Positions 1 through 5,208 of a stretch of 7,157 nt of DNA are shown in pieces (positions within the stretch are counted from its first letter, which is position 1; each line of letters starts with the position of its first letter). Under the pieces are notes generated by a model. It saw nothing but the letters and a program-made list of their open reading frames with translations, was not told the DNA's origin and did no database searches. This DNA comes from Enterovirga sp. GTDB lineage: Bacteria; Pseudomonadota; Alphaproteobacteria; Rhizobiales; Beijerinckiaceae. The translations under genes were made by a program, and so were the position numbers. The stretch covers positions 1-7,157 of the forward strand of contig JAQGJZ010000133.1 of assembly GCA_028290385.1 (NCBI GenBank), read 5' to 3'.

Positions 1-1120
1 AATTGGCGACGATCAGCGCGACCCGCCGCTCCGGCGCAGCGGCCCGGCGCAGGCGGATCCAGGCGCTGGCGAGATCGGCGGCTGCCTCGACCCGGTCGGC
101 GAGTGGGCGGCTGACCGGCGGCGCGAAGGACGGTGCCCCGGGGGGGCGCTCCTTGAACGCGATCGCGCCCGCGAAGATGCGGCCATCCACCTCCGGCAGA
201 ACCACTTGCATGGCGAGATCGCGCGGGGATAGGCCGCGCGAGGAGGCGCGCCATTCGGCCTCGCTCGACCCCGCCAGCGCGACCTGCAGCACCGGGCAGC
301 CCGCGCGACCGAGCGCGCCCTTGGCGGCGGCGTCCGGCGTGCCCACCGCGAAAGCCGTCGCGTTGATCACGACGTCCGGCGGTGCGGCCGCGAAGGCCGA
401 GCCGAGCACCGCGTCGGAGACAGGGTCCTTCAGGCTCGTGACGAAGATCGGCTGGGCCGCGACGCCGCGCGCCGCGAGCGCTGCCGCCAGCGCCTCGATC
501 GGCTCCGTCATGCCGCCCTGGAGCAGCGCCCGGTAGAACAGGATGGCGGCGCGGGGCCGCCCGTCCGAGGGGAGGGCGGATGGCCAGAACCCGGCGCTCG
601 GGACCGGGCGCGCCGGCTCCGGTGCCGGCCCGCCGCCGAGCGCGTGCTCGATCCAGCGCAGGGCCGCCGCGAGATTGTCGGGCCCGCCCTCGGCGAAATA
701 GCGCCACAGCCTTTCGGCTTCGACGTCGGCGAGGGTGCCGCGGCGGGCGAAATCCGGATCCCAGCGCGTGTCGCCCGGCAAACACGCGAACGGAATCCGG
801 CGCCGGAGCGCTTCGCGCCGCAGCGCCTCGATGCCGTGCGGCCAGTAGCTCTCGCCGCCCAGCAGGCGAAGCAGGATGAAGCGGGCCCGGGCGAGCGTCC
901 GCTCGACATAAAGGTCGACGGACATCGGGTGGCCGAGCTGAAGGAAGTTCGTCAGCGCGACCGTCGGCGCGTCCGGCCCTCGCCCGGCGATGGCGCGCTG
1001 CAGGGCGGTGAGCTCCGTATCGGCCCCCGACAGCACGATGATGTCGGCCGCCGGCTGCTCCAGGTCGCGCGCCGTCCCGCCGTCGTCGATCTCGTGCCGC
1101 GGCGCGACCTGGAGATGCAC
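1..1120 (-). CDS. cobN: Cobaltochelatase subunit CobN, N-terminal part (runs off left edge)
   Basis: CobN is the large subunit of the aerobic, ATP-dependent cobaltochelatase. With CobS and CobT it inserts Co2+ into hydrogenobyrinate a,c-diamide in the cytoplasm. I translated the minus strand from the GTG at 1120-1118 and found no stop down to the window edge, giving about 373 codons. CobN proteins are usually about 1,250-1,300 residues, so this is roughly the first third. Family-typical stretches are the start (VHLQVAPRHEI), ADIIVLSGADTEL, TNFLQLGHPMSVDLY, RLLGGESYWPHG, CLPGDTRWDPDF and ILFYRALLQGGMTEPIEAL. The edge reads ...RRVALIVAN, where CobN normally continues with its tyrosine/proline motif. 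The GTG start lies 8 nt after the cobW stop, so co-transcription is very likely. The start is chosen because homologues begin with MHL at this point and no ATG is available. Identification is confident; catalytic regions lie outside the window. Confidence 0.95.
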   Translation of the reverse strand, partial: MHLQVAPRHEIDDGGTARDLEQPAADIIVLSGADTELTALQRAIAGRGPDAPTVALTNFLQLGHPMSVDLYVERTLARARFILLRLLGGESYWPHGIEALRREALRRRIPFACLPGDTRWDPDFARRGTLADVEAERLWRYFAEGGPDNLAAALRWIEHALGGGPAPEPARPVPSAGFWPSALPSDGRPRAAILFYRALLQGGMTEPIEALAAALAARGVAAQPIFVTSLKDPVSDAVLGSAFAAAPPDVVINATAFAVGTPDAAAKGALGRAGCPVLQVALAGSSEAEWRASSRGLSPRDLAMQVVLPEVDGRIFAGAIAFKERPPGAPSFAPPVSRPLADRVEAAADLASAWIRLRRAAAPERRVALIVAN

Positions 1121-1128
1121 GCCGGGCC

Positions 1129-2133
1129 CTAAGCGCCGAGCGCGGCCGCGATGGCGGACCGGTCGAGGCCCTTCAGGCCGATCACGACGAGGCCCGCGCC
1201 CTGGCTGGTTCCAGGACGGGCGAAGGCGGTCTCGACCCGCTGCCCCACCCCCTGCACGATCAGCGTCGCCGCCTTGCCGGCGACGTCGGCATAACCTTTG
1301 ACGCGCAGCACCCCGGGAACCGCGAGGGCGCGCTGCACGGCGTCACGGACCGCCTCGGCGCTTGCGAGCGCCGGCGCCTGCACGATGAAGCTGTCGAAAT
1401 CGTCGTGATCGTGCTCCTCGTCCTCGCCGTGGTGGCCGGCACGGGCAGCGAGATCGTCCTCAGCGGCCGCCGCGAGTCCGATCAGCACCTCCGGCGCGAG
1501 ATCCGCCGAGCGCGACCGGACGATGCGGACCCCGTCGCGGAGCTCGGTCCGGAGCCGCCGCTCGACCTCGTCCAGGCGGTCCGGCGGGAGCAGGTCGGCC
1601 TTGGACAGCACCACCAGATCGGCGCAGGCGAGCTGGTCGTCGAACACCTCCTCGACCGGGTCGTCATGCACGCGGGCCGGACCGGCCGCGGGGTCATGCT
1701 CCGGGATGCGGCCCTCGTCCAAGGCGGTCGCGTCCACCACGGTCACCACGCCGTCCACGGTGGCGCGGGTGCGCACGCTCGGCCACGCAAAGGCTTTGAG
1801 CAGCGGCTGCGGCAGCGCCAGACCGGACGTCTCGACCACGATCGCGTCGAGCTGCCGGTCGCGGCCGAGCAGCGCGTCCATGGTCGGGATGAAATCGTCC
1901 GCCACGGTGCAGCAAATGCAGCCATTGGTCAGCTCGACGATGTCGCCGGGCGCGCAGGCCTCCGCCGCGCAATCCTGGACCAGCGAACCATCGAAGCCGA
2001 TATCGCCGAACTCGTTGACGATCACGGCAATGCGGCGCCCCTTCGCGTTCTCGAGAAGCGACCGGATCAGGGTCGTCTTGCCGGCACCAAGAAAGCCGGT
2101 GAGCACCGTGACGGGAACGCGTTGGCTGGACAT
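1129..2133 (-). CDS. cobW: CobW, GTPase/metallochaperone of cobalamin synthesis
   Basis: This is a 334-residue G3E-family P-loop GTPase, a normal length for CobW. It is thought to bind and deliver Co2+ for the CobNST chelatase. Visible parts are the Walker A motif GFLGAGKTT (residues 13-21), NEFGDIGFD (40-48), the family metal motif CICC (72-75) within NGCICC, ETSG (101-104) and the base-specificity motif SKAD (177-180). A His/acid-rich stretch with HH at 234-235 and H at 241 and 243 is a likely extra metal ligand loop. The CobW C-terminal domain follows (about 246-334). The ATG at 2133 gives the standard MxxxRVPVTVLTGFLGAGKTT beginning; its Shine-Dalgarno is weak (GAAAGA). The gene lies 39 nt after the DUF1636 gene and 8 nt before cobN, so it is part of the same operon. 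The cobN neighbour separates it from zinc-linked G3E relatives such as ZigA and YeiR. Confidence 0.95.
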   Translation of the reverse strand: MSSQRVPVTVLTGFLGAGKTTLIRSLLENAKGRRIAVIVNEFGDIGFDGSLVQDCAAEACAPGDIVELTNGCICCTVADDFIPTMDALLGRDRQLDAIVVETSGLALPQPLLKAFAWPSVRTRATVDGVVTVVDATALDEGRIPEHDPAAGPARVHDDPVEEVFDDQLACADLVVLSKADLLPPDRLDEVERRLRTELRDGVRIVRSRSADLAPEVLIGLAAAAEDDLAARAGHHGEDEEHDHDDFDSFIVQAPALASAEAVRDAVQRALAVPGVLRVKGYADVAGKAATLIVQGVGQRVETAFARPGTSQGAGLVVIGLKGLDRSAIAAALGA

Positions 2134-2172
2134 GCGGGGTCTTTCAAAGCGGGCCGGACGTGGTCTCCCCGC

Positions 2173-2592
2173 CTAGCGCGGATGAGATCCGTCCTCGGTG
2201 TCCCAGGTGATCGGGGGAATGCGGGCGACGATGCCGCGCCGAAGGCTTTCGGGCCGCTCGCGCCACAGCATGTAGCCATGCTCCTGCTGTCGGTAGACCT
2301 CGAGGCAGGCGACGATTTCCGCGGCGCCACCGGCCGGGTCGATGTCGCCGAACACATACGTGTATCGGCCGGGCGAGGAGAGGGCGATCGTGCAGGGACG
2401 CTTGCACACGCTCAGGCACTGCACGGGCCGGATCTCGACGCCGGGGCCGAGGCAGCCCGCCTCCTCGCGGAGGCGCGCCAGCAGCTCGGCGCCGGGGAGC
2501 CCCGCCGGCGCGCCGGCCGGACGGCACGACACGCAGACCGCGACGACCACCGGTTCTTCGACCGGCTCACCCTGAACGGCGGTGGGCGCCAT
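2173..2592 (-). CDS. DUF1636 family metal-binding, ferredoxin-like protein
   Basis: This 139-residue protein matches the DUF1636 'putative metal-binding' family, often found in alphaproteobacterial cob operons and resembling thioredoxin-fold [2Fe-2S] ferredoxins. Cysteines fit the pattern: CVSC (C20, C23) near the start, then QCLSVCKRPC (C59, C63, C67). C47 is an additional, less typical cysteine. After this come the family-like stretch YTYVFGDIDP and a tail MLWRERPESLRRGIVARIPP. The function is not established; the position directly before cobW and cobN suggests cobalt handling or an electron-transfer step in B12 synthesis, which is inference. A GTG at 2595 is in frame one codon earlier. I prefer the ATG at 2592 because it overlaps the stop of the upstream small ORF (TGATG), which suggests translational coupling; its own ribosome site is poor. 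Confidence 0.85.
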   Translation of the reverse strand: MAPTAVQGEPVEEPVVVAVCVSCRPAGAPAGLPGAELLARLREEAGCLGPGVEIRPVQCLSVCKRPCTIALSSPGRYTYVFGDIDPAGGAAEIVACLEVYRQQEHGYMLWRERPESLRRGIVARIPPITWDTEDGSHPR

Positions 2593-2678
2593 CACCGGCC
2601 CACCCCGCCGGGTTGCAGGATGTCACGACAAGCACGGCTGCGCCCCCCGGTGCGGGCGCACTGACAACCTGAGATCAC
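2592..2678 (-). CDS. Possible 28-residue Cys/Arg-rich leader peptide of the cob operon
   Basis: This small ORF starts at GTG 2678-2676 and ends with TGA at 2594-2592, whose last base is the first base of the DUF1636 ATG (TGATG). It sits 5 nt behind a perfect AAGGAGG. The product is 28 residues, with cysteines at 5, 7 and 17 and arginines at 9, 13, 15, 18 and 28 (ISGCQCARTGGRSRAC is residues 2-17). Compared with its neighbours it uses unusual codons for so GC-rich a genome: TGT, CGT, GCT, TCA and CAA. I do not recognise it. It may be a regulatory leader whose translation controls or couples DUF1636-cobW-cobN expression, a tiny metal-binding peptide, or chance. The ribosome site and overlap are seen directly; that it is translated, and its role, are inferred. 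Confidence 0.45.
   Translation of the reverse strand: MISGCQCARTGGRSRACRDILQPGGVGR
2639..2660 (-). other. Hairpin inside the leader ORF
   Basis: TGCGCCC (2660-2654 on the minus strand) pairs perfectly with GGGCGCA (2645-2639) around an 8-nt loop. The 7-bp, mostly G-C stem starts at codon 7 of the small ORF and ends 47 nt before the DUF1636 start. Ribosomes translating the leader would open it. A role in coupling or attenuation is inference; stems of this size also occur by chance in GC-rich DNA. Confidence 0.35.
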
Positions 2679-2683
2679 GAGCG

Positions 2684-2690
2684 CCTCCTT
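2684..2690 (-). promoter_or_regulatory. Perfect Shine-Dalgarno AAGGAGG before the small leader ORF
   Basis: AAGGAGG on the minus strand is fully complementary to the usual 16S rRNA 3' end and lies 5 nt from the GTG at 2678. It is the strongest ribosome site in the window, yet the first long gene (DUF1636) begins about 90 nt further on. This is the main reason for calling the small ORF. Confidence 0.6.
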
Positions 2691-2715
2691 CCGGCCCACC
2701 GCGCACGTCGTCAAA

Positions 2716-2763
2716 CCTGCCCCCGTGATTGGTCCGGCTCGGGACCGACACGTTTCAGGCAGG
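2716..2763. other. Long imperfect hairpin in the leader region upstream of the cob genes
   Basis: Three stem segments nest around one loop. CCTGCC (2716-2721) pairs with GGCAGG (2758-2763), CGTG (2724-2727) with CACG (2749-2752), and TTGGTCC (2729-2735) with GGACCGA (2742-2748). The loop is GGCTCG. That is 17 bp (one is T-G on the plus strand), broken by one bulged A and one internal loop. The structure ends about 26 nt before the leader Shine-Dalgarno on the minus strand and is followed there by only three Ts, so it is not a classical terminator. It could be a leader RNA element, an attenuator, or a protein-binding palindrome. The pairing is seen directly; the function is unknown. Confidence 0.5.
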
Positions 2764-2869
2764 CTGTCTCGGAGCGCGGATGGAAATGAGCGAGGAGACC
2801 TATGCCATCATCACCCCGGCCAACTCAACGGCGCTCCGGAGTCGATCGGCGGGGGACCGCGTACCGGGC

Positions 2870-2902
2870 GCGGGGTCAGTCGGCAGCGCCCGACGACCCC
2901 GC
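2870..2902 (-). terminator. Strong hairpin after the lacI-type gene, possible terminator
   Basis: GCGGGGTC (2870-2877) pairs with GACCCCGC (2895-2902), and GTCGG (2879-2883) pairs with CCGAC (2890-2894). A2878 is bulged and the loop is CAGCGC. This 13-bp stem begins 53 nt after the stop of the minus-strand regulator gene, a good place to end its transcript and insulate the cob operon. No T-tract follows in the minus direction, so intrinsic termination is uncertain; it may instead be a 3'-end processing or protection stem. Confidence 0.4.
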
Positions 2903-2955
2903 TCTCGTGGCAGCCTGCATCCTCGGATGGCGACGTCGGGCGGTTTTGCGCCGAA

Positions 2956-3972
2956 TCAACGCGCCCGCGTGGTCCCGCGCTGGACGAGCGTGCCTGGGAC
3001 GAATTGCGTCACTCTGCGGCGACGGCCGGCCTTGTCGTCCAGCGCGAGCATGTCCAGCGCCGCTTCCGCCATCTCCGGCAGGGGTTGGCGCACGGTCGTC
3101 AGGTTGAACGACGGCCAGCTTGCCAGTGGCACGTCGTCGAAGCCGACCACCGAGATGTCCTCCGGGACACGAAGGCCGGCCTGCTGGAGCGCGTGGATGC
3201 CGCCGAGCGCCATGATGTCGCTGGCGAAGAAGATCGAATCGGGGCGCCGCTTGCGGCGCGCGATGATCGTTGCCGCCTCGAACCCGGCCTCGAACGTATA
3301 GGCGCCGCCCTCGACCTGAAGGCAGGACCGCACGCCGAGTTCATGCCACGTCTCGACAAAGCCGGCGCGGCGGTCCGCGTTCGTGGTCGCGCCGTGCTCG
3401 CCGGAGACGAAGGCCGGGCGGGAATGCCCGCTGCCGTGAAGAAACTCGGCGACGTCTCGTCCGCTCGCGACATTGTCGCAGGACACGGCGCTGATCCGGA
3501 CCCCGGGGACATAGCGGTTGAAGAGCAGAACTGGCGTCTGCCGGGCGGCGCAGACCCGTGCCATTTCCGAGGTCAGGCTCGCGGACGCGATGATGATCGC
3601 ATCGACCTGGTATTGCAGGAGCGACGCGAGCGTGTCGTCGATCGTGCCGTCCTCCGGCGGGATAAAGAGCAGCGTCTGCCGTCCGCGGGCCTGGATGGCC
3701 TGCGTGAGCGTATCGAGGATCTGCGGGTAGTACGGGTCCGTCAGGTTCGCCATCACGATGGCGATGATGTTGGTCCGGCGCGTGATCAGGCTGCGGGCGA
3801 TCACGTTCGGCTGGTAGCCGAGCGATTGTGCCGCCGTGAGAACCCGCGCGCGCGTTGCCGGCGACACCGATTCCGGGTTCGAGAACGCTCGGGAGATCGT
3901 GGACTGCGACACGCCGATCACCCGGGCGACGTCCTCAGCGGTGATCACCCGGCCCTTGTGCCGCCCATGCAT
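2956..3972 (-). CDS. LacI-family transcriptional regulator
   Basis: This 338-residue protein is a full-length LacI/GalR repressor. The helix-turn-helix lies at about residues 10-30 (ITAEDVARVIGVSQSTISRA), with recognition helix SQSTISRAF (22-30). The hinge helix is PNVIARSL (55-62), whose Leu62 would insert into the central CG of an operator. A periplasmic-binding-like effector domain follows from about residue 67, with IIAIVMANLTDPYYPQIL, AFVSGEHGATTNADRRAGF and PEDISVVGFDDVPLASW. The start ATG at 3972 has GGGAG about 8 nt upstream. It is divergent from the flavin reductase pair, and a perfect 14-bp palindrome lies in the gap, which suggests autoregulation plus control of the reductase, monooxygenase and transporter genes. 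The effector is unknown; a substrate of the monooxygenase is the obvious guess. Confidence 0.93.
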   Translation of the reverse strand: MHGRHKGRVITAEDVARVIGVSQSTISRAFSNPESVSPATRARVLTAAQSLGYQPNVIARSLITRRTNIIAIVMANLTDPYYPQILDTLTQAIQARGRQTLLFIPPEDGTIDDTLASLLQYQVDAIIIASASLTSEMARVCAARQTPVLLFNRYVPGVRISAVSCDNVASGRDVAEFLHGSGHSRPAFVSGEHGATTNADRRAGFVETWHELGVRSCLQVEGGAYTFEAGFEAATIIARRKRRPDSIFFASDIMALGGIHALQQAGLRVPEDISVVGFDDVPLASWPSFNLTTVRQPLPEMAEAALDMLALDDKAGRRRRVTQFVPGTLVQRGTTRAR

Positions 3973-4037
3973 AGTCCGCTCCCGAATGGGCCGGCGTCAT
4001 CGCACTGAACGCCCACCAACAAAACACTTTTCCGTTC

Positions 4038-4051
4038 TGCATACGTATGCA
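4038..4051. promoter_or_regulatory. Perfect 14-bp palindrome, likely LacI-family operator
   Basis: TGCATACGTATGCA is a perfect palindrome with a central CG, the standard form of LacI/GalR operators. GTT (4034-4036) and AAC (4053-4055) extend the symmetry outward past one mismatched pair. It lies 65 nt before the regulator start and 77 nt before the first reductase start. A near copy is found at 6707-6720 in the other divergent gap of the module. Binding by the 2956-3972 product is inferred from placement, symmetry and recurrence. Confidence 0.75.
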
Positions 4052-4061
4052 AAACTGTTCC

Positions 4062-4075
4062 TGCGTGCTTATGCA
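4062..4075. promoter_or_regulatory. Possible degenerate second operator
   Basis: TGCGTGCTTATGCA matches the 4038-4051 palindrome at 11 of 14 positions, keeping the right half (TATGCA) intact. It begins 24 bp downstream of the start of the first site, a little over two helical turns. It lacks the central CG step, so it would be a weak auxiliary site at best. Confidence 0.3.
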
Positions 4076-4128
4076 GCAAGCCCGTGAGTTGCGGGCCGCT
4101 GCTCATGCGCAACATGCAGGTGAGGGGC

Positions 4129-4623
4129 ATGGATATAAAGCACAATCAGATCGATCAGCGAACATTCTGGCGCCTTGTTGGGCAGCGCGCGGTTGGTGTC
4201 AGCCTCGTCACTGCGCAGGACGAAGATGGTCCGGCTGGGTTTCTCGGCCTTTCCGCCACCCACCTTTCGGCCGATCCGCCCCTGATGCTGGTCTCCGTGG
4301 ACCACAAGACATCCGCGCTCGCGACCATGCGCAACGCGGGGCATTTCGCGATCAACTATCTTCCGAAGGGGGCGCAGGAGCTCGCGGACATCTTCGGCGG
4401 CAAGGCTGGCATCAGCGGTCGTGCCCGGTTCGCGCATGGAGACTGGGTGCCCGGCAGCACCGGCGCGCCGCTCCTGCGCGGGGCGGTCGGCTCGCTCGAA
4501 TGCAGGATCGAGGACACCCTGGCCCGCGAAGGCGTGACGATTGCGATCGGGCGCGTGGTCGATTTCACCCTGGCCGAAGCAACCGAGCCGCTCATCTTCT
4601 TTCAAGGGCGCTACCTGCCATGA
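4129..4623 (+). CDS. Flavin reductase-domain protein 1 (HpaC/NtaB-like)
   Basis: This is a 164-residue flavin reductase-like (FMN-binding split barrel) protein, the kind that uses NAD(P)H to supply reduced flavin to a two-component monooxygenase. Family features are AVGVSLVTA (21-29), GLSATHLSADPPLMLVSVD (40-58), HFAINYL (72-78), LECRIED (123-129) and PLIFFQGRYL (154-163). The G(D/S)H motif seen in most active members is missing: the aligned stretch reads REGVTIAIG, with Val136 at the usual His. The product may therefore be less active, a flavin binder, or a partner subunit of the next gene's product. I chose ATG 4129, preceded by AGGTGAGGGG, because an in-frame GTG at 4084 would add an unconserved 15 residues. 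Its stop overlaps the next start (ATGA), so the two are translationally coupled. Confidence 0.85.
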   Translation: MDIKHNQIDQRTFWRLVGQRAVGVSLVTAQDEDGPAGFLGLSATHLSADPPLMLVSVDHKTSALATMRNAGHFAINYLPKGAQELADIFGGKAGISGRARFAHGDWVPGSTGAPLLRGAVGSLECRIEDTLAREGVTIAIGRVVDFTLAEATEPLIFFQGRYLP

Positions 4624-5114
4624 TCGATTCAGCCCTCTTCAAGCGCGGCATGCGGCGCCTGGCCGCCGGCGTGTCCCTCGTCACCACCATCGATGGCGAC
4701 GAGCCGCACGGGCTGCTGGCAACGTCGGTGAGTTCGGTCTCGGCCGACCCCGTCCCGTCCCTTCTCGTCTGCGTGAACCGGTCGGCTTCGGCGCATGACC
4801 GCATCCAGAAGGCCTCGGTCTTCTGCGTGAACCTTCTCGGAGAGGATGAGATGCATCTCGCCGAGCGCTTCATGTCGGCTGACAAGGCCAGCCGCTTCGC
4901 GGGCTCGTGCTGGACGGTGCTCGAGACGGGCGCGCCGGCGGTCGAGGGCGCACTCGCTAGCTTCGATTGCGAGGTTCTCAAAGCCGTCGAAGTGGGGTCG
5001 CACACGCTGTTCATCGGGGCCGTGAAGGTCGCCCGCCTTTGGGACGAGGAGATTTCCCCTCTGCTTTACCTCGACGGCCGCTTCGAGGTGCTGCGCTCCG
5101 CCGCCGCGGCCTGA
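4620..5114 (+). CDS. Flavin reductase-domain protein 2 (HpaC/NtaB-like)
   Basis: This is a second flavin reductase-like protein, also exactly 164 residues, overlapping the previous gene by 4 nt (ATGA). Features are RRLAAGVSLVTTIDGDEPHG (12-31), ATSVSSVSADPVPSLLVCVN (34-53), SVFCVNLL (66-73), FDCEV (115-119), the conserved GSH (126-128) in VGSHTLFIGAV, and PLLYLDGRF near the C terminus. It looks like a complete NAD(P)H:flavin oxidoreductase and is the best candidate to feed FMNH2 to the monooxygenase encoded convergently at 5209-6549. It is clearly related to the upstream protein but divergent, suggesting an old duplication or two separately recruited paralogues. Whether it prefers FMN, FAD, NADH or NADPH cannot be read from the sequence. 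Confidence 0.9.
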   Translation: MIDSALFKRGMRRLAAGVSLVTTIDGDEPHGLLATSVSSVSADPVPSLLVCVNRSASAHDRIQKASVFCVNLLGEDEMHLAERFMSADKASRFAGSCWTVLETGAPAVEGALASFDCEVLKAVEVGSHTLFIGAVKVARLWDEEISPLLYLDGRFEVLRSAAAA

Positions 5115-5177
5115 TCGCGCCGGGCGCTCGGCCCAGCGAACATGCGCGCTCTTCGGTCCGAGACCACGGGCCGGGAA

Positions 5178-5199
5178 GCGCCGCCCAAGCGGGCGGCGC
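5178..5199. terminator. Bidirectional terminator-like hairpin between convergent genes
   Basis: GCGCCGCCC (5178-5186) pairs perfectly with GGGCGGCGC (5191-5199) around the loop AAGC. The 9-bp all-G/C stem sits in the 94-nt gap between the end of the second reductase gene (5114) and the end of the monooxygenase gene (5209), exactly where both converging transcripts should stop. There is no T-run on either side, which is common in GC-rich genomes but lowers certainty. Confidence 0.55.
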
Positions 5200-5208
5200 C
5201 CGTCCCGA

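Larger units (their letters stand above)
2691..2955. other. Intergenic region between the cob operon and the lacI-type gene
   Basis: I found no convincing gene in this stretch. It carries the hairpins at 2716-2763 and 2870-2902. It should also contain the promoter of the minus-strand cob operon unless that operon is read through from the regulator gene. I see no clear -35/-10 pair. A canonical cobalamin riboswitch, the usual control element for such operons, was searched for by eye on both strands and not found. Confidence 0.6.

Noticed and set aside
1405..2664. Long open frame on the plus strand opposite cobW and DUF1636 (419 codons)
   Set aside because: It is a GC-rich antisense shadow: it covers two well-identified minus-strand genes and has no recognisable domain.
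2716..2805. Plus-strand pieces resembling cobalamin riboswitch segments: CCTGCCCCCG (2716-2725) and GAGCGAGGAGACC (2787-2799)
   Set aside because: The essential boxes between and around them (GCAAC after the C-run, GCCACTG, GGGAAGG) are absent, the C-run belongs to a different hairpin, and the plus strand points away from the cob genes into the antisense of the regulator gene.
2779..2870. Plus-strand start MEMSEETYAIITPANSTALR with GGAG upstream, a possible gene or gene remnant
   Set aside because: The frame runs on as low-complexity sequence antisense to the lacI-type gene and matches no family I recognise. A start with a GGAG is easily produced by chance here.
2725..4008. Long open frame on the plus strand opposite the lacI-type gene (427 codons)
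   Set aside because: It mirrors a clear LacI-family coding sequence, is rich in Arg, Asp and Gly as expected of a shadow frame, and shows no family motif.
4084..4128. GTG 4084 as start of the first reductase
   Set aside because: The added 15 residues are not typical of the family, and ATG 4129 has a much better Shine-Dalgarno (AGGTGAGGGG).
4047..4619. N-terminal extension of the second reductase frame back to 4047
   Set aside because: The extension overlaps the whole first reductase gene in another frame. The ATG at 4620 gives a complete, normal-length reductase with the usual N terminus.
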